This document shows positions 29,256 to 39,317 of a stretch of 64,000 bases of DNA, in pieces (position 1 is the stretch's first letter; each line of letters opens with the position of its first letter). Below the pieces are notes generated by a model. That model ran no database searches and was not told where the DNA came from. It was given only the letters and a program-made list of their open reading frames with translations. The DNA comes from Closterium sp. Naga37s-1. Its lineage: Eukaryota > Streptophyta > Zygnematophyceae > Desmidiales > Closteriaceae. The position numbers and the translations under genes are program-made. The stretch covers positions 248,001-312,000 of the forward strand of contig CANJKZ010000539.1 in the NCBI GenBank assembly GCA_947471745.1. The letters run 5' to 3'.

Positions 29256-29473
29256 TGTCACAATAGTAGCACAAGTAGGGGCTAGGTTTAAGTGAGGGCC
29301 TAGGCTTAGTAGCCTAGGCCAAGGGGAGTCGAGAAAGTTGTTGCAAGAAGGAGGGGCTTCACTATGGAGCGAACAATACAAATAGGCAAGAAACAAGAAT
29401 GGTGCACCACCAATAGTTTATGAATGCTACACTAAACTACAGCTACAGGCAGTTACACAAATATATTCTGACA
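29256..29473 (-). repeat. 5' LTR of N1
   Basis: 218 bp, differing from the other copy at three positions, with AGTAT outside and the primer site inside. Confidence 0.9.
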
Positions 29474-30030
29474 AGTATGGCATGTGGGTCTTCTTGATGA
29501 CTCCGCACACGTCAATACGTACTGAAACTTCTGACGTGGCAATTTCTTCGTCAAGAATTTGGTTGCCATCTCGCCAGTTGGAAAGCAGGTAAGGTCCACC
29601 TTACCTTTATCTATCTTGTTCGTCACGAAGAAGTAACGCAACGTTATTTGTTTCGTGCGGTTCACGAAGGTAGGGTTGTTGGCGATCTTCATCGCACTCT
29701 AAATGTCTCATAGTAACTTGAAAGACCCGTCCATCGTCACTTTCATTTCCTGCAGGTAGAGTCATTCGCAAACAACTGCGCTGACGGCAACTAAATCGGC
29801 TTTGACTGAGGACATGTCGACGAGTTATTGGTTTTTTGTGAGTTCCAAGAGATGACTCCAGGTTAGAAAATGAATCATGCATATGTTTTCGAAATCTCCT
29901 GCATGATCTGCGTCGACATAGTATTTGAGCCGGAGAATACCGGTAGTGTTGGTTGTGTAGGTTCGCTCGACGTCTGGTGTACAGATGAAGTATTGCAGTG
30001 TTCTTCGTAAATCTGCCATATTCTTCCCTT
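29474..30030 (-). pseudogene. B1 RNase H
   Basis: The frame 30019-29825 reads ADLRRTLQYFICTPDVERTY and then KYYVDADHAGDFEN, the first RNase H Asp motif. A further frame gives FVNRTKQITLRYFFVTNKIDKGK (split over a frame change) and TKFLTKKLPRQKFQYV near 29520. Matches to B2 at 37604-37027 are clear. The central SAEAEF and CDNQSA segments are only partly readable. Several shifts and stops break the domain. Confidence 0.7.
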
Positions 30031-30311
30031 CATGTCGCCGTAGGTATTGGGCGACCTGGCTTGCGATGTAGGAGAGGTCCGGACGGCATGCGGCTGCCCG
30101 ACGTAGATGATAGCGTCAACGATGGCATAGAGGAAGGCGTTGGAGACATTAATTTGGCAAAGGTCGAGGTGTTGACGGCGGTGATGCAGAGTATCATATG
30201 AATGGAGGTATGACGTCCGACGGGGGTGAAGGTTTGATTGTCATTGACGAATTGAGTTTGCTCAAAACCACGCATGACCCATCGTGCCATCTACTTGTCG
30301 ATTGACCCGAC

Positions 30312-30347
<36 letters not shown>

Positions 30348-30633
30348 TGGAAGACCCACTTGCCACTGGGAGTCTTCCTCCCCTTTGCTGCTGACCGTGG
30401 GACCAGCTTCCATGTTCCGTGTCGCTATATAGCTTATACTTTGGCATTCATGGCAACTCTCCTCACTGTCTGGTCCTTGTAGGGCTTGGCGCACGGTCAT
30501 GGGCTCAGCGTGGTATGGAGGTCCAGGAACAGGTGCAGCAATGTCGTGAATGCGTAACCCGGTCATGCTGTACCCGAGGCGAGTTTCGTCGTGACAGGTT
30601 TCTTTCGACAACGCCTTCTTTGTCACCGGGGTT
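30031..30633 (-). pseudogene. B1 RT N-terminal part, catalytic centre deleted
   Basis: The RT opening TVRQALQGPDSEE lies near 30480. GKWVFH is followed by a 34-base A run (30313-30346 on the opposite strand as T). VMRGFEQTQFV near 30270 is the usual copia KARWVxRGF block. Beyond the FLYAIVD-type region near 30110 the sequence jumps to the pre-RNase H segment, so palm motif YVDD and its surroundings are absent. The copy is dead. A solo family A LTR is inserted immediately upstream in the linker. Confidence 0.65.
30313..30346. repeat. 34-base poly-T (poly-A on coding strand) in B1 RT
   Basis: A pure T run, lying where copia RTs have a Lys-rich KRK block after the WVF motif. It looks like homopolymer expansion of AAA codons rather than the tail of an inserted element, because the coding sequence resumes on the far side. 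Confidence 0.8.
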
Positions 30634-30638
30634 GACTC

Positions 30639-31637
30639 TCTCAACGGGAGTTGTGTGTTGGCCCCGTCCTCGCTTGGGCGGAGCCGAATTCGTGGTTGGG
30701 TGTACGGGAAGTGCAGCCGACCGACCGCAGTGGGCGACGCCGACTTGGGCGAGCTGGTCAACAGGGTTGGTCGACCTGCACGAAGCCACTGCGAAGCCGC
30801 CGACCATTGGAAGCCGGCTGCCGACTTCGACTATGGTCGACGAAGGGAGTCGTTGACCTGGGAGGCGCCGACTTGGGGGCGTCGACCTGAAGAAGCCGAC
30901 TTTGTGCAGTCGGCTAACAGTCAGTCTGGTCGACTTGGAGTTGGTCGACCTGAGGAGTGGTCGACTTGGTGAAGTCGGCTGGTGGTCGTCGACTTGGGAG
31001 GTCGACGAGCACGTACAGATGTTGGTAGAATTTTACCGGACAAGTCGACGTCGACCTGGTGGTGTCCCGGTGGACCAAGTAACCAGGGCGACGAGGTTAT
31101 GCGGGACACGCGACAGTCGCCCAGGTGGTTATGGCGAATTCGACCCCAGCGGTGGTATCCCGAGGTCGACGTGGCTGATCAGGCGCAGTCAACGGCACGT
31201 GGTCGACTTGACGTCTGCGTTGTGTACGTGACGGTGGGCAGCACGCCAATCAACTGCGAGCACCTGCAAAGTAGGTGCGCTGTTGTCATGCGGTGCAACG
31301 CTGTGCAGCCGCCTTGCTGCAGCGTTGGCACGCCCTCGACTTGCAACTTTGGCACGCTGCCTTCCTGCAGCGCTGGAGCGGTGCGGACTTTGCAGCGCTA
31401 GAACGCTGTCGACCATGCTGCGCTGGAGGTCGACCTGTAGCATGCTAAACAAACTTGCTCCTGAAGTAATCAACATTGCCAATATTGTTACCTTTTGTTC
31501 ACAACTTTTACTAGTGAATCTCTTGCGGTTTTGCCCTGTGAACGCACAATTGCTGGAGAACACAAGAAACTCTACGATTCCTCTCACAACCGTGCCTTCC
31601 CCATAGTCTAGGTCCCGTTGTAGAGTTTATCTCCGCA
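30639..31637 (+). repeat. Solo LTR of family A (copy 1)
   Basis: 999 bp, from TCTCAACGGGAG to ATCTCCGCA, flanked by perfect 5 bp duplications GACTC (30634-30638 and 31638-31642). It is inserted in the integrase-to-RT linker of B1. The first dinucleotide is TC rather than TG, a point change. It is rich in GTCGAC. Minus-strand and plus-strand short frames inside it are not genes. Confidence 0.9.
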
Positions 31638-31642
31638 GACTC

Positions 31643-32400
31643 GAACGGTGTCCTGAGATGTGTTTCGGTTCAGATCTTCTTCCATCGGTGAGTGATTTTC
31701 TGCACTCACCTACTCGTGTACTGCTTGTGTGATTTCGTTGGGATTGTTCTGGGACAGGGGGAAGAAGGTCGGTATGTTGAAGATGCTTGTGATGGGGATG
31801 GATGGTATGTTGTCGTTCTGATCCTCATCTACCTCTTCTAACACGTCATCTTCATCGTATTCTATTGCAAAGCTGTGCTCCCCTTGAAAGATGCCGTATG
31901 GAGCAGCTTGTGCTGTGCGTTGCTGGAGAAACAGCGGCATCATCATCTTCTCGTAAAGATGCAGTCACGTGAGGATGGTCCATGCGTGGTGGCTAGTCTC
32001 AATTTTGAAGTCAATTCCCCATCTTGCCCGATCTTCTAATTTTACGGTCCTTGCAGTGTGGGGACAGTACTAGGGCTCGTAGGCAGTTGGCATGGCTGAC
32101 TCCTTCATGAGTGCCCTCATCTCCATTGCCCTTATCGTCGCAGTGGCCACGAAAGGCATCGAAGTGGTATTCCACAGCTACATTAGTTTGGAAGTTCTGT
32201 GTCATTTTGAGCCAGAGACGAAAACAATCGAATGCCTTGTGGCGAGCGTCGAGGTTTGCTGCCCAGACGAAGCGTGTACTTGCGTTGATGAAGGCCATCG
32301 TGTACTTACGAATTTCGCATCATCCATCACTTCGAGTAGTTCGGGTTTCTGACAAGGCGGCGGTGCTTCTTCTTCTGCGGGGACTGACTCTCCTTTGACC
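31643..32400 (-). pseudogene. B1 integrase fragment and linker
   Basis: ATRFVWAANLDARHKAFDCF near 32260 matches the middle of the B2 integrase (ATRFVWAANIKSRHH near 41450). The first catalytic Asp block and the GAG-pre-integrase domain are missing, apparently deleted near 32340. Downstream the frame degrades. A linker reading GIFQGEHSFAIEYDEDDVLE (31946-31710) precedes the solo LTR. Confidence 0.6.
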
Positions 32401-33393
32401 TGGTTGAGCGAGGAGACTGCTTCCTCTGGTGTGTCGCCCACAGCTACTCCCCCTTGTGTTTCCCGTTGGTGGTGACAGGGATGAGGTGCGGTTCATATTG
32501 GGGAGGTGGTGCTTCTTCTTCTGGAGCAGGTAAGTCAGATTCGTGTTCCGTCAACTGTAATTCTTCCTCTTCCCTTGCTTCTTCTTTTGTAACCTCAGGC
32601 TGTTCTGTTGTTTCTTCCCAGGCTTCGGTTAAGTCAGCTTGCGCGGAGCTTCCACGGGGAGCTTCCTAGGCTGTTCCGTACATTGGCTAGTGAGGATATG
32701 AGACATCTCCCTAACCACCTCCTGTTGTTGTTGCTCCACTGTTCCATTCCCATCCTTTTTGGCTCTCGACAATTCTTCCACCGGTTGTGGCCCTGTGTCT
32801 CCATGTGTCGAAGTGGAGGCAGTGGGGACAGTGAGTACGAGGATACGGTGACTGTTGCCGACGTTATCGAGTGAGTCGAAGTTCAAAATGAACACTCCGT
32901 TGTCCCTTATTGCTTCGCTAGTGAGGGTGTTCTTGTAGATAAACTCGAATTCCATCCCGTGTGAACTCAGTTTGACACCGCACTTCATCAGCTGAGAGGC
33001 GGAGAGCAGGATGTTCAGACGATAAGAATGTCATTGATGTGGATCAAGATGTTTGTATCCTTGTATTCGAGTTGGATGTCTCTGCATCCTTCAACACATC
33101 GTGTTGTTATTGGCGACTGTTATTTCGACACCAAACTCGAGTGGCTTGCTATTTGGATAAAGTACGAGGAGCCCACCATGTGTTGGCCACAGCAGCTGTC
33201 AAGGTACCATGTGTTGAAGTCGTTCCTTTCCTGCCTTGTGATGTTAGCGATGCATGGCGTGACATGATGCCCGGTGTAATTACAGTTTGCATTGTCTGGA
33301 TCTGCTATACGTGCAGGATGTGACTTAAGGATCCATTGCAGCATCTCCCACTCAATTGGGATTCTTCCGACGGTGAGTTCGTCGAGGGTGGGG
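32401..33393 (-). pseudogene. B1 protease and following linker
   Basis: The frame 33344-33120 contains HHVTPCIANITRQERNDFNT then YLDSCCGQHMV, the copia protease active site with Cys in place of Gly (DSC). The frame 32988-32629 continues with MKCGVKLSSHGMEFEFIY, the post-protease segment also seen in B2. An acidic stretch (TKEEAREEEELQL) follows to about 32500. N2 is inserted immediately upstream, separating protease from gag. Confidence 0.7.
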
Positions 33394-33536
33394 TGTCAGA
33401 GATAGCAGGCAGAAAGTTAGAACAGTGAAGAGGGTTTGCACTAGCAGGCAGTTGAGTACATATAGGAAACCCTAATTTGGGCTGTACTCGCTATAGAGTA
33501 CCCCACTGCAGGCTAGACAAATATAACATTCTGACA
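33394..33536 (-). repeat. 3' LTR of N2
   Basis: 143 bp, minus strand TGTCAGAATG to CTGACA, with the family C-like block GGGGTACTCTATAGCGAGTA. Confidence 0.9.
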
Positions 33537-33699
33537 CACCCCCATAGCCAAAGTGGGGTGTAACCAGCACAACAAGCATGCAAAGCAATAGTTCACAATG
33601 ATAAGCAACGCTAGAGGCTATCACAGAGGGCAAGTGAGGAGGAGGAGGGACTATGAGAGGAGAGGAGGTGGTGGGCGGCAGCTGAAGCTGCTGGCACAC

Positions 33700-34600
33700 G
33701 GCGCAACTGGAGCAACTGGCACACGGTCAACTGGAGCAACTGGCACACTGGCAACTGGAGCAACTGGCACACGGGCAACTGGAGCAACTGGCTCCGCGGC
33801 TAGACGAGCGGCAGGAGCAACTGGCTCACGGGCGACTGGAGCAACGGGCTCATGGGTGACTGGAGCGACGGGCTCACGGGCGACTGGCGCAACGGTCTCA
33901 CGGGCGACTGGAGCTGCTGGCTTCACGGCGGCCACTCCCTTTCAACCTCCCCCTTTGTCCCAAAACTCCCGTTCACACCCCCTGCTGCACCCCTAGCATC
34001 ACTCCCACGACACCCCCCTAGCACCACTCCTTCGGCTCCCACACACCCACCCCCCTCAGCGACAGCTGCAGCAGTGGGAGACGGAGGAAGAGGAGGAGCA
34101 GGGGACGGCGCACACACCCGTCACCCCCATACCCGCCACCCCCGCACTCGCCACCCCCAAACCCTAACACGGGCAGCACGGGGCAGGAGCGCGGGCAGCA
34201 GCGCGGGGGACGGCGCGCTGCAGGAGGGGCAGGGCGCGGGCCCCCCGAGGGCGCCACGACGGGTGACGGGAGGGGGGGCCGCGCGCGGGCCCCCGAGGGC
34301 GCCTCGACGGGCGACGGGAGGGGCTGCGCGCGGGCCCCCAGGGCGCCTCGACGAGGCGACGGGAGGGGGCGGCGCGGGGGCCCCCAAAGCGTCGCGACGA
34401 GGCGACGGGAGAGGACGGCGCGCGGGCCCCCAGGGCGCCGCGACGAGGCGACGGGAGGGGGCGACGCGCGGGCCCCCAAGGCGCAGCGATGAGGCGACGG
34501 GTAGGGGGCGGCGCGCGGGCCCCCAAAGTGCCGCGATGAGGCGACGGGAGATGACGGCGCGCGGGCCCCCGGGGGCGCTTCGATGGGGCAGGTAACCGCC
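33700..34600 (-). repeat. Two tandem arrays inside N2
   Basis: About 24 bp units (ACTGGAGCAACTGGCACACG on the plus strand) fill 33700-33915, and about 45-48 bp GC-rich units (core GCGACGAGGCGACGGGAG) fill 34235-34575. Long open frames across them in several phases, such as 33852-34595, are composition effects. I see no gene. Confidence 0.75.
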
Positions 34601-34781
34601 GCGCGCCTCGGGGCGCACGACGGGCAGAAAACCGCCGCGCGCCCCGAGCGTCCGGCGGGCAGAAAACCGCCATGCGCCAGGAGCGCGTGGCGGAAAGAAA
34701 AAACGCCGCGCGCCACGGGGCGCGCGACAGACAGGACAGCAGCGGAAGCTAACGGTGGGCCTACAGGCTTGGAGCGTGACC

Positions 34782-34793
34782 GCTCTGATACCA
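34782..34793 (-). promoter_or_regulatory. Primer binding site of N2
   Basis: The minus strand reads TGGTATCAGAGC, an exact initiator-Met primer site, directly after the LTR. Confidence 0.9.
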
Positions 34794-34904
34794 TGTCAGA
34801 GATAGCAGGCAGAAAGTTAGAACAGTGAAGAGGGTTTGCCTAATTTGGGCTGTACTCGCCATAGAGTACCCCACTGCAGGCTAGACAAATATAACATTCT
34901 GACA
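34794..34904 (-). repeat. 5' LTR of N2
   Basis: 111 bp, the same as the other LTR except for a 32 bp internal deletion and one substitution. Confidence 0.9.
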
Positions 34905-34909
34905 TGGGG

Positions 34910-35996
34910 CCATTCTCAACTTCTACGACTAAGCCGTCTTTCTTCTGTGGGACTGTAAATAGTCCCTTTCAGTTGTGATAAAAGTGGATTTCACTCAGGA
35001 GTTTGCGCAGATGGTTGTAGTGGATCATGCACGTTAACATCTTGCCTTTGCCTTTGTTGTCGGCATGAAATTGTGGAGGTACTTGCGAGGAGCTGCGATC
35101 GGAGGGGGGGAGATGGTTGACCGAAGCTGAGGTCCTTGGTTAGTTCTGACTCCTTGCTGATATAATGCTGAGGCAGGTTGCCCTTGTCTGCGGTTATTGT
35201 TGTCGTTTTCTGCTCCCTTCTGCTTGTAACACTTCTCGATGGAGTGTCCCATTTTCTTGCTATACTTGCAGGATAATCTACTTTTCTCTCTTGGTACCTT
35301 GTCGCTTGCTGAATGAAATATGATTTTGCTTGGCTTGTACAGGTCGATCTCCTGTTGCTTGGCAAGATTTTTTTGCGCAAAATGATGCTTCGGAAAACGA
35401 CATCTTGGGCGCAAAGCACTTGTTGCCACTCTGGAGTGTCACGAACACATCGTCAAGGAAGTGTCCGTCGCTTTTCTGACATTGATCTCTCATATTTCTG
35501 TAGTGATTAATGCATGCTCCTGCTTCTTTTCCATGAGCCATTCTGACGGCGATGAGTTGGCTTAAGAGACGAGTCATCGTCACTGGGTCGGCTGCCATGT
35601 ACGTTCTTCGCAAGTACTCCCAGGACAGTTGCGCATGTGCCCATTTATTCTTGAATTTCGAGCAATTCCGTAGGGGAGAAATTGCGGATCAGCACGGTGT
35701 AGGCAAGCAGTGACTCGTTGTAATAATGCGCCTTCTCCTGAGGTGAGCCTTCCTTCGGAAAGGGAATTTGCCTTCATAATACATCTCGATTTGCACGTTT
35801 TGCGCCAGGAGCTTGAACTCAAAGCTTTTAGTATAGAAATCCTTCCCGTCGAAGAGTGTGCTCGTCTTGAGCTTGGATGTAGACAAAAACTTGATATGAA
35901 CTGATGGCAGCGCCTCGAAGTGTGATCGTTGCGTTTGTACAGATGCCTGGCCTTGTCAATTGTTGACGGTGAACAATCGCTCAGAGCTGGGCCCAT
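34910..35996 (-). pseudogene. B1 gag
   Basis: The frame 35886-35689 has the Gag opening TSTLFDGKDFYTKSFEFKLL. The frame 35613-35278 has MAADPVTMTRLLSQLIAVRM and KEAGACINHYRNMRDQC, a copia Gag capsid region. A third frame near 35290-35240 has the zinc knuckle CKYSKKMGHSIEKC, where the second Cys is Ser. At least two frame changes and stops break it. Confidence 0.7.
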
Positions 35997-36266
35997 GAGG
36001 ATCTAAGGGTCTTCGGGTGAAGCTGGAGCCATCAACGCTCATAGGCTGATGATGGCTCTCCACGGCGATGATGCGTGCGATGAGATGCCCAATGAGAGCG
36101 GGGTCGACTGATGTCACTCCCGAGATGAAATTGGGCGAGCGGGGAAAATAAATTTCTCCAGTTTCTCCGCAATCAGCGCCTGGCATGGTGTAGAAATTGT
36201 AACAGGTATATTCATAAGAAGTTCAATTACAAAACTTATCCTAGCAACACTTATAATCCAAAATTA

Positions 36267-36277
36267 CTCTCATACCA
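36267..36277 (-). promoter_or_regulatory. Primer binding site of B1
   Basis: The minus strand reads TGGTATGAGAG after the LTR end TAACA, close to the initiator-Met site with C to G at position 7. Confidence 0.7.
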
Positions 36278-36561
36278 TGTTAGAAGGATCAAATGGATAG
36301 GATAAGGCAGTTAAGTCATCGAAATGAATGTAATTGACAAGCCTTGGCGTTACATTGAAATATGCAGTCCTAGCTAGCCATGTACACGGAGTGGTACATT
36401 CCCTTATTCAACCGTATTACATGTATCGGTACAGGAGCGTGACAATTCGGATGCCTTCGGTGATATGATGCAGCACATAACTTCCGGTCTTGGTCAGTCA
36501 ACAGTCGATGCGGTTGACTGCCGGATGATTAATTTATGACTTCCTCTACTATTGCATATTC
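36278..36561 (-). repeat. 5' LTR of B1, inner part
   Basis: Starts at TGTTAGAAGG (plus reading) next to a primer-like site and shares GGTCTTGGTCAGTCAACAG with the 3' LTR remnant. B2 is inserted after 36561. The ten bases 45869-45878 beyond B2 (TGCTCTATAT) look like its continuation. Confidence 0.7.
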
Positions 36562-37019
36562 TGTTGGAAATAAGGAAAGGATATTTGGACAGGATAAGTC
36601 CGCTTGAATAAAGACAGAGGAAGTCTTTATAAGTTGACCTTGATCATAGTGAATGTAAATGTCAAGATGACAATAATTAAGATCACATTGCAATATTTAG
36701 TCCTAGCTAGCTATGAACTCTAAGGGGTACATTCGCTTATTAACGGTAATACATGTATCGCTATAGTAGCAGTGACTATTGCGATCCCTTTGGCTACCTT
36801 GTTGCATCTTGTAACCTCCGAGACGGTTACGACAGTTGAAGCAGCTCGCAACCTCTTGGTCCATGTCGGCCAACAGTCGCGATAGTTGACCCGCGACTTT
36901 TGACCTGCGTGCTCTTATATGAGCTAATGTGGTAGTGGTACACATGTTGCTTCGCTAGTAGCAGGTGCGATAAGGGTAAACCTTCTGGAATGCTAAAATA
37001 CCTTTAGGTTATTACAACA
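36562..37019 (-). repeat. 3' LTR of B2
   Basis: 458 bp; plus reading TGTTGGAAATAAGGAAAGG to ATTACAACA. It aligns throughout with 45411-45868. Confidence 0.85.
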
Positions 37020-37591
37020 CTCCCCTTCATACCTGAAGGTGTGCCACGTGGGACTTCTTCATGACTCCACACAGATCTGAACAGTACTGAAACGTCTTAC
37101 GTGGCAGTTTCTTCGTCAAAAAGTCTGCTGCCGTTTCGCCATTCGGGAAGTAGGTGAGCTTGACTTTGCCCTTGTCGATTTCGTCCGTCACAAGGAAGTA
37201 ACGGGGGCGATGCGTTTCGTGCGGTTGACGAAGCCGGGCCTGTTTGCGATTTTGATCGCGCTTTGGTTGTCGCACAGTAACTTGGATGACCCATTCATCG
37301 AGACGTTCGTTTCCTGCAGGATCTTGGCTATGTAAAGCCCTTCGCGAACTGCTGCAATCGCAGCGATGAACTCAGCTTCGGCTGACAAAAGGGTGATAAG
37401 CTCTTGCTTTCGGGAGTTCCGGGAGATGGGTCCGGCGGGCCCAAGTTTGAAAATATATCCCGTGCGGGACCTCTTGTTGTCAGCATCTCCTGCGTGGTCT
37501 GCATCTACGTAGCCCATTAGCTGTAGAGTAGCCAGTAAGTTAGCCTTGTAGGTCAAGCTGACGTCAGGCATAGAGATGAAATATTGTAGTG
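37020..37591 (-). pseudogene. B2 RNase H
   Basis: From about 37590 the minus strand reads LRTLQYFISMPDVSLTYKAN, then YVDADHAGDADNKRSRTGYI with the first catalytic Asp. LLSAEAEFIAAIAAVREGLY and LLCDNQSAIKIANRPGFVN follow. After NRTKRIAP a one-base shift near 37205 moves to the frame RYFLVTDEIDKGKVKLTYF, ending FLTKKLPRKTFQY. The domain is nearly complete apart from this shift. The solo family A LTR at 37592 splits it from RT, and its TSD falls within the codons for ADLRRAL. Confidence 0.8.
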
Positions 37592-38698
37592 TGCGGAGAT
37601 TCACTCTACAAGGTAGTGAGCTAGACTACGGGGGGGGTTGGCACGAACTACTAGGAGTGATCGTAGCTTTGCTTAGTTCCTTAGCGCTTGCACGTTCACG
37701 GGAGAAATCGGCAAGAGTTTCACTAGGCAAAGATTGCATTACATAAAAAATAGTTGAACAAGCAATGACAGGAATGACTACATCAGGCACCTAGCAACTC
37801 TGCAGCTAGCCTGGTCGACCGCCAGCACTGCATGGTCGATCGCCTACCAGCGTTGCGTAGAGGAGCCGCGCCAGCACTGCAGAATGGCGACCTGCCAACA
37901 CAGCAGGTCGACGGCGTTCCAACGCTGCAGCAGAGCGGCTGTCCAGCGATGCCCCGTAGAAGACAGCAGTGCGCACGCTCGCAGGTGCGCGCAGAAGATT
38001 GGCCCGACTTGCACCGTTGTGCATCCGTCGGCTGTTGTCTGCGCCTGATGAGCCACATCGACTTCGGGATACCAGCCCGAAGTCGCCTTCGTCACCGCGA
38101 CCTCGACGACGTTCGCGTGCCCCCGCAGAATTCGCCGAGCAGGTTACCTGGTCGACCTGGTCGACCACCAAGTGCTCTCTTGTCGACCACCAGTGCCTCT
38201 GGTCGACCACCAGGTGCCTCTGGTCGACCACCAGGTGCCTCTGGCCGACCACAGCTCTCGTCGAGCTACCCCTTAGTCGACGGGCCCCTCCGTCAACCAG
38301 CATTGTCAGCTGTTGTCGACGAGCTCCCCTCGTCGACCGCTGCTCACATATCAGGTCGACGGACTGCTCCGTCGACCTCCCGGTCGAACTGCTCCTCCTG
38401 GTCGACGGCCCACCCGTCGCCCACCCCAGTCAGCTGCAGCTTTCGAGCTCCCTGGTCGAGGGCTCCAGCCCCGTGACAGTCCTATGCAGGTCGACAGCCA
38501 CCTCGTCGACCTGCCCCGCAGAAGAAGGCCGACGAGCACTCCTGGTCGACGGCAACACCACAGAGATCCCCTGCAGCTCGACGAAGCCCGTCGAGCAGCT
38601 CCTTCACTGCGAACGGTCGGCTGCTTCTCCCGTACATCCGACCAAGTCGTCGGCGTTGCCCAAGCGATGGCGGGGCCAACACTCCACTCCCGTTAACA
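37592..38698 (-). repeat. Solo LTR of family A (copy 2)
   Basis: 1107 bp; minus strand TGTTAACGGGAGTGGAGTG to ATCTCCGCA. Flanked by perfect 5 bp duplications TAGTG on the plus strand (37587-37591 and 38699-38703). Inserted between RT and RNase H of B2. Very rich in GTCGAC and TCGACC. The plus-strand frames of 214 and 265 codons inside it are repeat artefacts. Confidence 0.93.
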
Positions 38699-38703
38699 TA
38701 GTG

Positions 38704-39317
38704 CACGCCGTAGGTCCGCTATATGCTCCCCTTCAGGTCTGCGCAGGTACAGGGCGAGCTGGCTAGCGGCATAGGATTAATCCGGTCGGCACGTGACATC
38801 GGCGAAAAGGAGGCAGCCTAGCTGCTGCTGGTAGAGGCGATGATCTGCAACGGAGAGTGGCGTGGTGTCGGGCTCGTGGTTAGGCGGAGGAGATCGGAAC
38901 GGTATGGTGAGGTTGACGGGGGCGATGCCAAACTTCTTCGCAAGCGTTTCGGCATACTTAGCAGCCGACTGATGAATAGTATCGGCCGACTGGGTGATAT
39001 TGAGTCCTAGAAACTGAGGTATGGTCACCTCCAGCTTCTCCTTGGAAAACTTCCTCTCATTTGCTGCTGATCGTGGTACTAATTTCCACGTGTCGGTGCA
39101 GCTACTTCGGCGGCCATGGCTGCTCTCCACTTCTCTCCGTCGGGCCCCTCCAGAGCTTGGCGAACCATCGTGGGCTCAGTAGGGTTCTGATTCCCGAGAA
39201 CTGCGACGACGAGACCAAGTATGCGTAACCCATTTGAGTTGAAGGCTCCTTTGACTTCTCTGTTGGTGACTTCAACCACGTCGTGGTCAACGTAGTTGCC
39301 TGAAATTTCGCGAATGT
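38704..39317 (-). pseudogene. B2 RT with core deleted
   Basis: The N-terminal part reads VVEVTNREVKGAFNSNGLR and TMVRQALEGPDGEKWRAAMA (39279-39110). After DTWKLVPRS the sequence jumps directly to KFSKEKLEVTIPQFLGLNI, QSAAKYAETLAKKFG and QQLGCLLFADVTCRPD, which lie after the catalytic palm in other copies. The YVDD region and most of the RT are therefore deleted. Near 38750 LALYLRRPEGEH leads to RNase H across the solo LTR. Confidence 0.75.

Larger units (their letters stand above)
27518..29473 (-). mobile_element. Non-autonomous LTR retrotransposon N1
   Basis: This 1956 bp element has 218 bp LTRs (27518-27735 and 29256-29473, three differences), a perfect target duplication AGTAT (27513-27517 and 29474-29478), a primer site and a G-rich polypurine tract. 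The internal 1520 bp holds no gag or pol motif, only GC-rich tandem repeats. It must have been copied by enzymes from another element. It is inserted in the 3' end of B1. Confidence 0.93.
33394..34904 (-). mobile_element. Non-autonomous LTR retrotransposon N2
   Basis: This 1511 bp element has a perfect target duplication TGGGG (33389-33393 and 34905-34909), an exact initiator-Met primer site, and the family C polypurine tract (minus strand CTATGGGGGTG at about 33537-33550). The LTRs are 143 and 111 bp. The 5' one lacks 32 bp. No gag or pol sequence is present. Polypurine tract and LTR blocks link it to family C, which probably supplies the enzymes. Confidence 0.93.
27245..36561 (-). mobile_element. 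Decayed copia element B1, host for several insertions
   Basis: Minus-strand family B element. The 3' LTR remnant is at 27245-27494. The internal region is broken by N1 (27518-29473), a solo family A LTR (30639-31637) and N2 (33394-34904). The 5' LTR starts at 36278 and is split by B2 after 36561. All coding parts are pseudogenes: gag 35996-34910, protease about 33393-32629, a shortened integrase, RT without its catalytic centre, and RNase H. It is one of the oldest layers in the window. Confidence 0.8.

Noticed and set aside
28006..29274. 422-codon minus-strand frame in N1
   Set aside because: It begins inside the LTR and runs through a 63 bp repeat in which all minus-strand phases are open. 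It has no recognisable domain.
37832..38766. Plus-strand frames of 214 and 265 codons
   Set aside because: They lie in a solo LTR made of TCGAC-rich repeat, bounded by a target duplication.
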